From Lumnitzera littorea (lineage: Eukaryota; Streptophyta; Magnoliopsida; Myrtales; Combretaceae), in assembly GCA_024138015.1 (NCBI GenBank), contig JAMXBB010000001.1, forward strand, positions 129,402,855-129,466,854: a stretch of DNA of 64,000 nucleotides. The letters run 5' to 3'. Both the position numbers and the translations under genes were made by a program. The notes beneath the pieces were generated by a model, which was given only the letters and a program-made list of their open reading frames with translations, was not told where the DNA came from and did not search any database. This document shows positions 1 to 12,530 of this stretch, piece after piece. The stretch's first letter is position 1. Every line of letters starts with the position of its first letter.

Positions 1-109
1 TGCTAAATAATTTATAATTTGGGTTTGATCGGATCCTTTAGCCGATCGTCCTAAACCTTGGGTTTTAAGCTCAAACCTACGGTTACTTGGCTTGGTTTTA
101 GGGCTTACA
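1..109 (-). mobile_element. Terminal fragment of a long Tekay/Del-like gypsy LTR
   Basis: This piece matches the terminal ~110 bp of the two long LTRs at 11972-15181 and 34779-37731. It ends in GGGCTTACA, which read on the minus strand is the TGTAAGCCC start of that LTR. Only the U3 start lies in the window, so it cannot be told whether this is a solo LTR or one end of a full element. The orientation is inferred from the TATA box and the chromovirus-like 3' end of the other copies. Confidence 0.6.
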
Positions 110-1039
110 AGTGATATGGTGTAACCATCACTCGGGCCCAAGTTGATCAATCCTGCCGCAATTTTAAATGGGCCGGTAATCTAAGTGAGACCTTTTGAGA
201 TGTGAGAACATTTAGACCTTTTGTAATGGAACCACGATAAAGCTGTAATTATAATCCTTTAAAATTGTCACACCATTATTTAGTTGCCAATTCCTTGCAT
301 CCGCATGCCTTCATATTGCATTTTGCACTTCTAGAATTTGTGAATATTCGTGTCTTTTCTTTTTTTTAAAAAAAAAAATAATAAAATGAAATGGGAATAA
401 TAAAATCAAATTTACTTAGGTTTGTAAATAATTATGTAAATATTGCCTTTCTGATACTTTCATTAATAATAGTTGTCATTCAATAACTAACAAAAAGAAA
501 ATAAAAAATCCTTCTTAAGGTAGAATTGGCTAATCTAAGTTTACCATTTTGTCCTCTAGTTTCTCGTAAGTCATTCTATGACCAACTTTTTCATAGCCTT
601 TATGCTTGTCAATAAACAAGTCTAGCCAACTTCTAAAAAAAAATTTTAATTTTTTAAAAAAAAAGAAGAAATAAGATTTGTGAAAATAAAATGTCCTCAT
701 AGTCCCTAAAAAATTGTAAATAATTTTTTCTTTTTTACTATCTTGTAAATTATCTAATTCTTTAGCTTACATGAGCTTGTAAATAATTTTGTAAAATACT
801 CGTTTACAAGCAATCCCCTAAGGTTCATAAACTTGCAATTTGTCTGTACCCCCTCTATAGTTTGCTTCCTTTATTAATCTCGATCTTTTGGTTGTTTTGT
901 TGTGAGTTTTATTCTTTTTGTCTCATTTCTTTGTCAAATAATCAATCTACCAAGATTGTACCCCCCTATAAATATTTACTTGTCAACTTTTAAAGTAAAG
1001 GTTTATTTAAAAGATATAAAAAAGAAAAAGGACAAAAAG
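110..1039. other. AT-rich stretch without recognisable gene
   Basis: AT-rich sequence with short homopolymer runs and no ORF or RNA gene that I can support. It lies just upstream of the Ogre-like gag remnant and may be the 5' untranslated leader of that element. No primer-binding site was recognised here. Confidence 0.5.
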
Positions 1040-1229
1040 GAAAAAGAGAGAGAAGAATAGCCGACAAGGTTAAATTCTAAGCAGGAAATCTTCGAAGTAA
1101 TTAAGCTTATTATCAAGCCTATGGCTAGCAACGGCTATAACAACTCTAACAGCTTAACTATTCAAAGAATCACTTTCTTGGGATAGACAATGTCAAAATT
1201 GTTTGAGGGAATGGAATTTTTTATTTACG

Positions 1230-2742
1230 GCATAGGTTTCCTCAAGGCAAGCCAACATGACAAAGAAGTTGAGGAAATTAACTTGGGGCTCAAAAAGATA
1301 ATCAACGATGGCCCATCTTTGGGGTTAATACAGACCTTCATTTTTTAAAATCTAAAGAAAGAGGTAGAAGGCAAATATAAGGAAATCGAGAAGAAGCTAG
1401 CCCAACAAATTGCAAAATAGTTGAAGGTTGTTGAGGGGCACAATGACTTTGAAATCATTGATTTCGCTATAATTAACACCAAAGTTTTACTAGAGAAATT
1501 CAAGACACCTGAATTTGAGAAATATGATTGAACTGGATGTCCTAAGCTACATATATGTATGTAAAATGACCAGATATGCCCAAAACAACCAATAAATGGT
1601 CAAAACTTTTCAAGACAGCCTAACAGGCCCTGCACTAGACTGGTATTCCCAGCTCAATCTCAATCAAAGGTACACTTGGGAAAAGTTGGCTAAGGCTTTT
1701 TATGAGCAATATAAATTCAATGTAGATATAGCCCCTTCAATTTAGGATTTACGCAATATGAGCAAAAGCAATAGTGAGACTTCCAAAGAATATGTCCAAA
1801 GATAGAAGGGCATGCTAGCTAGGGTGACTCCTTCTCTCTTATTAAAAGAGTTAACATCTGCATTCATAGATACATTAGATGAACCATATTATAGGCACTT
1901 ATCGAGTCACACAAAGGCCGATTTTATAGAGATTATGCTTGTTGGGAGTTGAATTGAAGAAGCTATAAGAACAGGGAAACTAATGGGAAAAAGGTTGGTT
2001 TCATTAGAATTTGAGGTAGATATGAATGCTATAACGCTAGAGCCCGAATCTAAAGCAAAAAGATTAATGTTGCCTGGGGGCATCACAAGTGAAGACCATA
2101 GGGAAAAAACCTATTACTCAACTAAAAGCTACAGCCTATGAAGGAAGGCTCATGGCCTTAGTAGAAAAAGTGACGATTTTAGGAGAAAAGATTGCTCAGT
2201 TAGAAATGGTCCTGTACCTTGTATTAAGGAGTTTTCAATCTTTGACTACTCCTATTAAGAAGACACCATAAATGTAAGCATTGAATGAAATATGAAGCCC
2301 CAGTAATAGGTCAAGGGGGAAGGAACCATGGGTAATCCATAAAAGAAGAGAATGTAAGGGAGACGCTTCACTCAGTTTAGGGTTCCATTAACCTAAGTCT
2401 TCAACAAGTTGACGTAAGTTGGGGTTTTAACTTATAAAGCCCTTAAACCAAACTATAGGCCACAAAATTTTGATTTAGACACATAATGTAGCTACCATAT
2501 AAGTCAAATGGGTCATTCCACTAAAAGTTGTTGGAGGTTGAAGAATAAGGTTCAAGACATCATTGATACTAAGGCTATCCAATCGAGCTTGCTAGAAGGA
2601 CTCATCTGCAATGGTGACCTTCCTCCAAATCACAAAGGGAATTCAAGTTGGCCATCTTTAGCATCAAATATTGAAAGCTTACTACTACCATTTGACAATT
2701 TGCCTTGTCACTTGATAAAATTAGGCATATCTCTTAGAAGTT
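1230..2742 (+). pseudogene. Ogre-like gag remnant
   Basis: Fragmented translation on the plus strand resembles the Gag of plant Ogre/Tat retrotransposons, which would form the particle around the element RNA. Between about 1450 and 2050 are the KFKTPEFEKYD-type motif, the FQDSLTGPALDWYSQL motif, the YEQYKFNVDIAP motif and a DTLDEPYYRHL-type motif, spread over different frames. At 2492-2582 lies the C-terminal histidine-containing motif (C-YH-GHSTKSCW-LK-QDIID), typical of Ogre-type Gag. Many in-frame stops and frameshifts interrupt it, and no protease or RT follows. The open stretch 2508-2744 is the last piece of this gag and not a separate gene. Confidence 0.75.
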
Positions 2743-3399
2743 AGTCCAATGGAGCGAGTTGCAGAGAGTAGGGGTAAAAGAAAATCAATTTTTTGAATAA
2801 AAGAATGTAATGAAAATTTGAATAATATCAAGAGAATGATTTTTAAGGAGCAAATTTTGAGCTATTTATTTTATCATTTCTCGCTTTCCAATTATTAGCT
2901 TAAAGCAATAGGAATAACTCATTGATTGCAAAGGACTAGGATGAAAAGAGGCAAATCATACCCTAAAACCAACCTTTAAAACACTCGAGAGAGTAGTGTC
3001 ATTAATGTAAGGATTTGGATTCATTTCTTAAAGGAGGTCCATTTTAAATTTGATACGCTAATCAAAATAACGTTAGGCATTCATCTTTATCATCCCAAAT
3101 ACGATGTATATCCTTTGCCAACCCCATTAAGCCTTTTTAAGAAGAGTTTTTAAATTAAACCCTATTAAGAACCACCCCACACTAAGACAATCAATAGGTT
3201 AAGGTCATTAATCAGGAAAAAAAAAAAAAGAGAGGCCAAACTAATTTATGCTTACCCTAGTCACAACAATTTATGAGTGATCATTGCTATCGATAATACA
3301 TTTCCTTAGAAATAAAGAGGAGTTTCAAATCTAGCCTCGCGAATTCTAAGTTGTAAGTCATCCAAAAAGAAGTAACAAGCATATTTACTCTCACAAGAT

Positions 3400-3530
3400 G
3401 AATCCTAGAGGGAGTAAAAGGAGACAGAGAGAGGAAAAAGTTGAAAAGAGAATATCAAGAAAAAAGGTAGAGAAGAGAAAAAGAAAAGAAGAAAGCAAAG
3501 GAAAATAATAAAAGAAAAAAAGTTGCATCA
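3400..3530 (+). repeat. Purine-rich low-complexity tract
   Basis: Over 100 bases that are almost purely A and G on the plus strand. A comparable tract occurs at the corresponding place in the second Ogre-like element (40688-40795), so the tract is a property of the family's 3' UTR. Confidence 0.8.
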
Positions 3531-4240
3531 AGTTGTTTCTTGTGAGAAAAAGCAAACCCAAGAGACAAGTTCAAAATAAGTGTTAGAAGATAATCGAAGC
3601 CAAAATCTCAGGGCACCTTTCAATGTCCAAAGAAATTCAAGTACATTAAGAATAAAGGACAAGGCTTACGGTACTCAATTGTGATCCCATTATATAGGCC
3701 CTTCTATAACACTACCCTCAAGAAGCTCTTTTGTGTAGAGGGAATGAATTATCATTACTCATGAAACTAAGGGCAAGCCATTTTAGTTTTTCTTGACTCT
3801 TGAGGGTTCTTAACTTGTAACCTAGGTTGAGAACTAAATTCTTTCATAATAGGTCGATTCATTAATTCCTTTTTGAAACCATTAACCAAAAGCCTATGCT
3901 GTATTACAAGTCCCAAAAAAACTTGATAGATTGATTGAAGGGTATCACTTACAAGATTGACCATAATTTTTTTAACTGAAGTAAAGAGTAAAATCTAAGC
4001 CGAAAGAGATTGATGAAGTCCTCTTAAACTAAACAGACCTTCAATGAGATGTCTTACTAAAATGAGTTATAACAAGCAGCATTTGCCATTTGAATAAAGC
4101 TCAGTGTCCTTGAGATAAAGTTTGGACCCTAAGGAATCACCAAAGACAATGATATGACCCTCGGATTGAAGTTGCTCAAGTTGTTACAAATGGATCAAAA
4201 GGCCCAACACTTAAGAATCCATACTTGTTAGCAAAGCTTT

Positions 4241-4294
4241 GAGAAAGAAAATAAAAAGAGAGAGAAAAGGAGAGAGAGAGAGAGAGAGAGAGAA
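4241..4294. repeat. (AG)n microsatellite
   Basis: GA-rich run ending in a nearly perfect AG dinucleotide array, inside the 3' UTR of the Ogre-like element. Confidence 0.9.
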
Positions 4295-4474
4295 GTTGGG
4301 GGATAATCTTCAAAAAATTTTTCAAAAGTCTAATTCTATATCCATTCTCTCATTTAATCTCAATAGCCAAATTTTTATATAGTTTCCATTTTCAAGACCT
4401 CTATTCCCATCATTATCCTTTTTTGGTCAGTTTTGTCTTGTTTGTCTAAAATCATACAATCCCTATCCTAATCA

Positions 4475-5290
4475 ATGTCAAAATTTTGTCAAATTCCTAC
4501 AAACCGCTTACTTGGTGGAGCGCTATGCTGTTTTCAAAAGATTCCTAAGGATCGCTTGCTTACAGGAACGTTATCCTGTTTTCAGAAGTATTTAGATTGC
4601 CTACTCATTGGAGTGTGGTCTTATTTTAAAAAGTGGCTAAATCGCCTATTCGGTAAAGCACTGTCTTGTTTCTTAAAAGTATCCACATCACCTACTTAGT
4701 GGAGCGCTGTCCTGTTTTTGGATTGCTTGCTCGATATAGCATTATTTTATTTTAAAAAGTCTTTGGATCGCCTACTTGATGGAGCGCTGTCATATTTTTA
4801 AAAGTATTTGGATCACTTGCTTGGTGGAGCGCTATCTTGTTATCAAAAGTCTCTAGATTACCTATTCAATGGGGTGCTATCCTATTTTTAAATGTCTCTA
4901 AATTGCCTGTTCGATGGAGTGTTATCCTATTTTCAAAAGTCTTTGGATTACTTACTCAATGGAGCATTATCCAATTTTAAAAAGTTTCCAGATTGCTTGC
5001 TTATAAAGCATTGTTCCATTTTAAAAAGTCTTTAAATAGCCTACTCAGTGGAGCATTGTCCTATTTTTTAAAAATCTTTAGATCATTTACTCAATTGAGT
5101 GTTATCTTGTTTTAAAAAGTCTCTGGATCATTTTCTCGATGGAGTACTATTCCATTTTCAAAAGTTTCTCGATAATTTACTCAATGGAGTGCTATCCTAT
5201 TTTAAAAAGTTTCTAGATTTCCTAATCAATGAAATGTTGTCCTATGATTTAAAAGTATTTGGATCGCTTACTTAACTAAGAGCTATCCTA
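4475..5290 (+). repeat. Minisatellite of ~60-bp units in the Ogre-like 3' UTR
   Basis: About fourteen degenerate copies of a unit of roughly 58-62 bp. Each contains variants of TTTTCAAAAGTCT, GGATCGCCTACT and GGAGCGCTGTCCTG. The units have diverged by point changes and small indels. The open frame 4475-4699 is made entirely of these repeats and is not a gene. The second Ogre-like copy has different arrays in the equivalent region. Confidence 0.85.
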
Positions 5291-5434
5291 ACAACTCATT
5301 AAAGGGGCCCGATCTAGAAATGGTCAGTTTTATCTCTTAAAAGTTATCATTAAGAACCTTTTTCAGACTCTGTTTCTCTCATAAGGGAAAAAATGGATTC
5401 TCTTTTTTAGGATAAAGTTTTTACTAAACTTTAC

Positions 5435-5449
5435 CACGAAGAGGAATAG
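5435..5449 (+). promoter_or_regulatory. Polypurine tract of the first Ogre-like element
   Basis: GAAGAGGAATAG lies immediately upstream of the LTR start, where the plus-strand primer for reverse transcription is expected. The equivalent site at 42926-42938 is similarly purine-rich. Confidence 0.6.
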
Positions 5450-8314
5450 TTTTAAACACCCCATTTTTGCTTGCATTAGATCTATTCCTAATTTAGAATC
5501 CCTTAATTTTTGGAAAAAGGCAAAAAACATAGAAAATACAAAAAAAATACCAAGAAAATTGAAAAATTAAAATAAACCAAAAAAATAAAAAATGAGGAAA
5601 AACAAAAAGAAAAAGAAAAGAAAAGAAAACCTAAAAATCCATAAAAATAAAATAATCATAAAAAGTGCCGTGCAGTGTTCCATTTAGGTCAATTTAGGAT
5701 AGAAATAATTTTTCGAGGTCAAAAACAGCTTCTAGAGTCAAAATAAATATATGAGATTTGACTGAATTATGAATTCCAAGTAAAAATGGGCTTTTATTGA
5801 AAATCATTTTTTTTTCTTGGCCCAAGTTTGACTAACCTACTTTGAAAGTTCATCTTTTCAACAGATCATGACCTCAATCGGAGTTAAAATAAGTATTTTA
5901 TGGCCCTTTAAAGTTTTAAATAAAAGCCAAACATGGGTAGAAATAAGGAGCCTAATTTGATCAAATTAGAAAAATTTTAAAAATATTTTCAACATGTATT
6001 TATTAGACTTCATGTTTATTTCAAGGAAGTCGTGCACTTTTTAAAGGTCAGAGAATTAATTAGATTTTTTAATTGGGGTAAAAAAAAAAGAAAAGAGGAG
6101 AAGAAATTGAAATAGACTAGAGAAGTAGGGTAGGAGATAGGGAAAAGGGAAAAGAAAAAAGAAAAGAAACAAAATAAGCAAGAAGAAAGTAGCAACACGT
6201 GTCAATAGATGGGAGGTGCTACATAGCGTTAGGTTAACCATGGTTAACAATCCTTTTCTCCTTCAAATCCCTACATTCAAAGATTTCGATAGGTTTGTTT
6301 ATAAAAATGGCAAACATACTTATAATTTTCCACTCGATTTCAATGCATTTTTATTCATGAAAAAATTTGGAAGAATATGGAACCAAAGCTCGAGAAGTTT
6401 TCTTTTTGGGAAGATAAATTTTGTGAATTATTGTTGAGGAAATTCGTAAAAAAAAAAAAACAAATTGGCATGTCAAATAAATACCCATTTATTATACTAT
6501 GAACAAAATAAATAAATCCAAGTGATTTCCTTGCAATAATCCGAAATAAATCCATACAAAACCACATTCCTAAATAGATAAAGGAACAATAATTTATTAA
6601 AAATTTTCATGAAATCGTGATAAATTTAAGCCATAAAAGGAAGAAATTCAAAAAACAAACTCGAGTGCCACCAATGAATAAAAATCGGATCTTTTTCATA
6701 CATACAAGTTTCTTAGTCTACACTTATGACCTAACACTATAAATAAACACATCCTCTACGCATTCAAGGCATCACTTTCATTAGAAATCGATCATAAATC
6801 CAAATTGTGCTAGTTTCTTATTCTAGGTGATTTTAAGTGTAAACCCACCATCTCTCTTTGATTTCTCTCACTATAGAGAAAACCGATTTGAGAAAATTCA
6901 TGGGAACATTCTACTCATGTTTATAAACAAAACTCAGGCTTTGATTTATTCAATTTCATGCGGATTTTATCAATTTTGAGAAAAAAAGTTGGAAAAATTG
7001 TTTTGAAGTTATTGTACACTAGGTCGATCTTTTCTGAAAAAATTGAAAGGGGAAAGCTCGAGTTTTCCATAAATTGATTTGAGGCTTTCGAAGCTCGACG
7101 TCTCAAGAGTCTTATGCCATCAACCATGCCTCGAGAGTTGGTAGGAACCATCTGAACCAATCAAGTTTCATCTACTACATAGGTAAGTTTTTCATCTTGT
7201 TTTTGTGTTTATAAGTTTTTTCATTAAAAAAAATTCTGGAAAAATGAAAATAATATTGATAAACATGTTTTGATTTGTTTGTAATAATTTTTTTTTTAAA
7301 TGCATGATTGTATTATGTTATGTTAGCATTAATAAATTATGTTATGTTAATGTTAATTGTTGCTAGTCTAGTAGATTTTAATTATTGATATGTTATTCAT
7401 GCTTCAAATTAAATAAAATTAACATGTCAACGTTATTTAATAAATTTCAATATGTTTATATTGATTTTTATATGAGTAGCATAATTAGTTAATACAAAAG
7501 CATAGTTTGATGATAAATTTAATGGTTTTTCTTGTGACATGGTTGATGATGATTTCAATAATATATTTTTGTGAATAATTATTGGCATGTTAGACTTTAA
7601 TTTTTGCTTGTGGGCTTTAATAATGTTTTCAAATAAAGATGGCTTTTTCTTTTTCCAATTTTTTTTAAACAAATAGTTTTTCATAAATAAAAAAAATGGC
7701 TTTTTCCAAAATTTATGGATCTTTTAGGATTTTTCAAAAGTGGAAAAAAAAAACTCATTTTTTAGAAAAATAATTAAATTTGATGATCTTAAAGTGAAAA
7801 GAGGTTTTCAATAAAATAAAATAAAATAACAAACTAAATTTTCTTAGATCGAGAACTACGTAGGCTCCGTCTGGCTTCACGGGTACATAGCACTTCGAGT
7901 AGCCTAAAATAATAGAATTTTTTATTTTCTCTTTTTCTTCTTTTAATTTTTTTTAAAAGAAGCCCAATTTATTTGAAAATATATTTAAGTCCTGTTAAGC
8001 AATTTCACATATATTTTTTTATAGAAACTTTCATGTTTTAATAAGTTAGCCTCCGAACCTAAGGTTTTTTTTTGTTTTTATTTTTCTAAAAGTATTTTTA
8101 GAAAACTCATGGGCTAATAGTTGAAATTAGGGTTTATTACTCATAGACCCTGATTTGACTTTTTTCCCTAATTTAGATTGGGTGTTGACTTCTCTTCAAA
8201 ACTATTTTCAAATTAAAATATTTCCTTGATTTGGTTAAGAAATTTATATTGAGCAGATCAAGCGTAATATAAATCAGGTTAAGAAAAAAGAAAAACCAAA
8301 TTTTTAGCTCAACA
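5450..8314 (+). repeat. 3' LTR of the first Ogre-like element
   Basis: About 2.87 kb. It begins with a decayed form of TGTAGACACCCCATTTTTG and ends in AGCTCAACA, matching the other two LTRs of the family (ends GGCTTGACA at 47404 and AGCTCGATA at 34750). The start here has changed to TTTAAACACCCC. It contains no coding region, and the short open frames inside it (6016-6250, 6216-6437, 6921-7160, 7433-7684) are AT-rich chance frames. Confidence 0.75.
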
Positions 8315-8560
8315 ACACAAATAGACCTTTACCCTAAAGTTGCGGTCTTATCCTCTTTGCACTACTCAAAGGGCGCTTCAGTACATTTCTCCAACCCATT
8401 TCCTTGTGCATTCAATCAATTAGATTATTATTAGGCCTATGTAAAACTTTTAACTTTACCTTTCGACTAATTGTATTTGCTACCATATTAGGCTTTTGTA
8501 GTTTGTGCTCTAGGTCAAGTTAAAATTCACTAGGAAAACCTCCTCGTTTACTTGCTTTAT
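8315..8560. other. Short non-coding flank
   Basis: Nothing recognisable between the Ogre-like LTR and the possible MITE. Confidence 0.5.
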
Positions 8561-9230
8561 AGGGTGGGCACAGTTTAGATTGGTTCTATTTTCACTCCAA
8601 ATAAATCTAAATCATGAAAATGCAATTCGTTTTTTCTTTTAATAACTTTAAATCAAACCATACAAGTCGGATTAGGAATTTTTCTAAATCATAAAATTTA
8701 TGCTCGATTTGATTTACAAATGGAACTATGTTTTTTAATATAGGAAATTATATTTACATAACATATAATCTCATATAAAACCAAAGATATGTTATTTTTA
8801 TTAGATAAGAATAAGCATTAATATCACATTAGATGTTAATGAAATCAATATTCATACAACTAAGAAATTTTAAATATTTATTAATAACTATTTTATTTAT
8901 AAAAATAGTATATAGTATAAACTTTGAGTCAAATTATATATAATTTATAAATTACGACAATAAAAATTCAATATTATACATTTTAATATGTGAAAACTAA
9001 AAAATTCTTTTAAGTACTATATTACAACAAAAGAAATCATTTAGTTGCAAATAAAATATTACTATTTTTTTTTAAAACAGATTGATTCAACTTATCCTTT
9101 TAAATTAACTATAAATTAATGGTTTGCTTCGGTTTGAAAATTTTCTGAATCAAATTGCAAAAGGGGGAAAAAAACATAATTTTGATTTAGTTTGATTTGG
9201 TTTTCAGACTAATTCAGTTTGTTCCCTACC
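8561..9230. mobile_element. Possible non-autonomous hAT-like MITE
   Basis: A 670-bp AT-rich block with no coding capacity. It is bounded by loosely inverted ends: AGGGTGGGCACAGTTTAGA at the left, and the complement of a GGTAGGGAACAAACTGAA-like end at the right. Such ends, with internal GGTTTGATTTGGTTTT runs, are common in plant hAT MITEs. The inverted repeats are imperfect and no clean 8-bp target-site duplication is visible, so this is tentative. Confidence 0.3.
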
Positions 9231-10157
9231 ATTTTGAGTGGAAATTACCACTAAATTATCTATCTTCTACCACAAATTCTCCCATGAAGTAGGTATTAGG
9301 TAACATATGCAAAACCCTGAACGGTACAAGATCCCTGCTGTATTCCATCCTCTCGACCATGTATCTTCATTCTTTATCATTAAGTTGAGGCTTTCATTAG
9401 CCGATGCAGGCTAATCCTACATAAAGCACCTATATCTGTAATGTTGTTTGCATCATTATAACCCTTACATGATTTCAAGAATCCTTAGAACACGAGGCCT
9501 AAGGAACAACTTGGTGCATCAAAAGCATTCTGATAACCCCTTAATCCAATTCTATGCAACTCCCGTTTAACCAAATTCGTTTATAAAACTTATTACCCAA
9601 AAAAAAAATAAAAAATCGTTTATAGAACTATGATGCCTCGGTAAGCATAGATGCACATTCTCTGAATCTTTCATCGAGCATAGTTGCAAAATTCCAGGGA
9701 TTTTGAGGGCTGCTTCTAATCATAGATAGCACAAGCCTTCTTTACAAAATTACATCCATGCGAATCCCCTATGGCCCAATTACAACCCACAAAAAAAGTC
9801 ATCACGTCTTGTTGCGAAGACAGACTTATCATATTTAACATAAAATTCATTTTCCTTTGATACTTAAACTAGGGGCTTAACACATTCCTTTGTTATCTCA
9901 CTATTAACCATAATATTATCGATCAATAAAAGAAAGCATTTAATTTTTTTCTCTCAAGAGGATAAAAGTTAGTCAACCCATTTATTGAGCCAAAGTGAAT
10001 AATTGGAATTTTTAATGTACCAAACCTGGTGACACAAGTTTTCATGGGCGGTTGGGCCATCCTCATTTGCTATCCTTATCCAATGATAGATAGATTACTA
10101 CTTTAATTCAGAGGAAAAAAACATGTTATACTAAACCTAATGCATAAATTTGATACT
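9231..10157. other. Intergenic stretch, no gene recognised
   Basis: Moderately complex sequence with no long ORF or repeat that I recognise, immediately upstream of the Tat 5' LTR. Confidence 0.5.
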
Positions 10158-10701
10158 TGTTAATAGAGTCTTTTGGACCTTAGACCTTTTAGGTCGATGC
10201 TGACCTAATTGGGCTAATAGCCTAAGCTATTCTTCTGCAGACTTAGCATTGCTATCCTCATTTTTAGGCTCAATTCAAGCCCATGACGCTGCTTACCTAG
10301 CTACAACGATCACCTATTGCCAAATGACTATGGATAAGGTTGAATGACCAAGTCAATAACTATCTCTTACATTTTTTAACTACGTCGGACATTGCGACTC
10401 TATTACCCATTGCTTGTAGATGTGGCTTCCGCTCACTAACTCGTCTCCAATTGCTAAATCTACTCCTCTATAAGTACAAAACCATTACTTAACAGTAAGC
10501 TACTTAATAGTTTGCATACTAGAGCCTACCCTTTACATTCGAGTACTCTTACTCTCATCGCACACTAATTTTACTTAAGCATCAGAGTAGCCAACCAAAC
10601 AACACTTGGTGCCCCTCACTGTTTTTTATTTTGTAGGCTTATACGGTTATGTAGAACCTTATCTCAACTAAATCTCTACCGACCAATATCCAAAGATGAC
10701 A
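10158..10701 (+). repeat. 5' LTR of the Tat element
   Basis: Starts TGTTAATAGAGTCTTTTGGA and pairs with 52538-53022. Both copies share AATGACCAAGTCAATAACTA, a CTCTATAA-type TATA region and TTACATTCRAGTACTCTTAC. The right end is placed just before the TTTGGTGTC primer-binding-like sequence. The last ~65 bp before that point have no counterpart in the 3' copy. Confidence 0.75.
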
Positions 10702-10722
10702 TTTGGTGTCATATGTAGGAAA
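10702..10722 (+). promoter_or_regulatory. Primer-binding-site region of the Tat element
   Basis: TTTGGTGTCATATGTAGGAA is a decayed form of the TTTGGCGCCGTCTGTGGGAA sequence that follows the 5' LTR in many plant Tat elements. It is ~85 bp upstream of the gag start. Confidence 0.6.
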
Positions 10723-10787
10723 CCAATCCAATATTTTACCTAAAAACACACTAAATACCCTCCCAAACACCACCCTTGATTGCTAAC

Positions 10788-11971
10788 ATGTCTCGCATTG
10801 ATAACCCTGAGAACAATCGGTTGGTGAACAACCAACTTGCTGATAATCAACCCCTAGCTAGGGAAACACTTGAACAACGCTTAGAGTGCCTTCTTGAGGA
10901 GTTCACTGCCCAAAACAAGCTGCTCCGTGCTCGCCTTAAGGAAGCCGAGAGGCGTAGCATACAGACCCATCTGCTTGAAGCTTCTGATACCTACACTAGG
11001 CAAAACAACTAACAACAGTAGTAAGAAAAGGGTAGGGATTAACAACTAGATCCCTTAGCACCGGAATAGCAAGCGCGGTTTATCGCTACCCGTGACCACA
11101 CTCTTGCTGGAAATAAGTAGGTGGCCAACTCCCATGGAACATCAATACACTCTGCAGCGCGTTGAACTCACCCAGCAAATAATGACAACCTCAATGAACT
11201 CTATACGATCATAAGAAGGCTCTTCAAGTAGTAGGAGAGTAAGGCAGTTGACAATGCTAGGTTGGTTGCCAGCAACAAAACCCCCTTCACTAGGGATATC
11301 CAAGATGAAATGTTGCCTCCTAATAGCAAGATTCTTACACTAGACCAGTACGATGGCACCGATGATCTTGATTATCACTCCTTTACTTCTGTACCCTTAT
11401 GAACTTTCATGGTCATCGAGAAGCCATTATGTACAAGGCTTTCTCAAGTACGCTGAGGAAAGCAGCTCAAATGTGATTTAACCACCTACTTAAGAACTCC
11501 ATCGGCTCCTTTAACGACCTGACACGGAGGTTTAGCCTCCACTTTAGAGCTAGCAAGCCTCCGTCTAATGACACTTTGTCCTTGTACTTGATAAGGTAGA
11601 GCAAAGGCAAGACTTTACATGAATATGTGGTCCAGTTCAATAATGCCGTAGTCAAGATCCTTTAATTAGACGAGGGAGTAACAATGCATGCCATGCATCT
11701 CAGCATATGACCTTTGGGAGACTTTTTCCGATCGCTTGTGAAGAGCAAGCCAAAGACCTTGGCTGAATTCTAGAATAAGGCCTAGAAATACATGGACCAA
11801 GAGGACAACATTTGTGCCAAATGTGATGCCAACCAAAAGAGGTCGAGTGGAAAGAAGGATACAGAGAGATTATCCATCAAGGATTGCCTTAGTGGCAGAG
11901 CACAGAGCAAAGCTCAAGGGGAAGGCTTAAGTAATAAGAAGCATAGAGTCGAGTAGAACCTACTTCCTTCT
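10788..11971 (+). pseudogene. Tat gag, N-terminal and central part
   Basis: An ATG at 10788 opens a 74-codon frame (MSRIDNPENN..., ending at 11012) with a hydrophilic, probably coiled-coil segment (LEQRLECLLEEFTAQNKLLRARLKEAERR region). Downstream, in shifted frames, are the Gag signatures LDQYDGTDD, AFSSTLRKAAQ, IGSFNDLTRRF, GKTLHEYVVQFN and the KPKTLAEF-KYMDQED segment (about 11340-11810). The product would be the capsid protein of the element. Stops occur throughout. The reading is cut at 11971 by the solo LTR insertion, resumes for 21 bp at 15187-15207, and its C-terminus lies in the inverted block ending at 23471. Confidence 0.8.
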
Positions 11972-12530
11972 TGTAAGCTCTATAACTAGTTACTCAAGGT
12001 TTCGATTAGCTGAAAAATCCGATTAAGCCTAAATTATAAGTAAAGCCAAAAATATTAGTAAAAATGATCTTGTAAGTTTGAATTTAAGAAAATAAGCAAT
12101 AAAATAAAAGAATATAAAAATTCCAAATTTTAAGTATATAATTTGTTATTTATCGAAAATGCGTAAAATGCATTCCGATAATTAACGAATCACTAGAAAT
12201 AAATTATATGTATACTAAAAATCATAAAATGACCTAAATAATATTTAGGAATATCTATTTGTACTATATATGAATTTACACGTAGGTAGAAATACGCGTA
12301 ATTACTTAAAATACACAAAATGTGCAAAAATAATACTAAATAATTAAAAAAATTCATAATTAATTAAGGAAAAATCAGAAAAAATAAGGAATGATCCAGA
12401 TATAGGTCGTAGCAACTGGGGAAAATAAGAAAAAATTAGCCAATTGAATTAGAACAACACAAAAGTCAAATTGGAAGAAAATAAATCAATTGTTTAATCA
12501 AATTAATGCACAATAATTTCCCTAAAGCTC

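Larger units (their letters stand above)
2743..5434 (+). other. 3' untranslated region of the first Ogre-like element
   Basis: Non-coding. Positions about 2940-3220 and 3960-4030 align with 40135-40400 and 41235-41300 in the second Ogre-like element. The shared phrases around GACCATAATTTTT and GTCCTCTTAGACTAAACA show the homology. It contains a purine-rich run, an (AG)n microsatellite and a ~60-bp minisatellite, listed separately. The small minus-strand open frame at 3767-3964 has no recognisable domain and is judged to be chance. Confidence 0.65.
1040..8314 (+). mobile_element. Degenerate Ogre-like (Tat-clade) Ty3/gypsy element, 5' LTR not seen
   Basis: In order on the plus strand are a gag remnant, a long 3' untranslated region containing simple-sequence and minisatellite arrays, a short polypurine tract, and a ~2.9-kb LTR. 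The 3' UTR and LTR are collinear with the second Ogre-like copy at 32033-47404, which defines the family. Protease, RT and integrase are absent, so pol has been lost by deletion. The left boundary is approximate and the 5' LTR either lies outside the window or was lost. Confidence 0.75.

Noticed and set aside
4475..5290. CRISPR-like array
   Set aside because: Units are contiguous degenerate minisatellite copies without unique spacers, in a plant nuclear retrotransposon.
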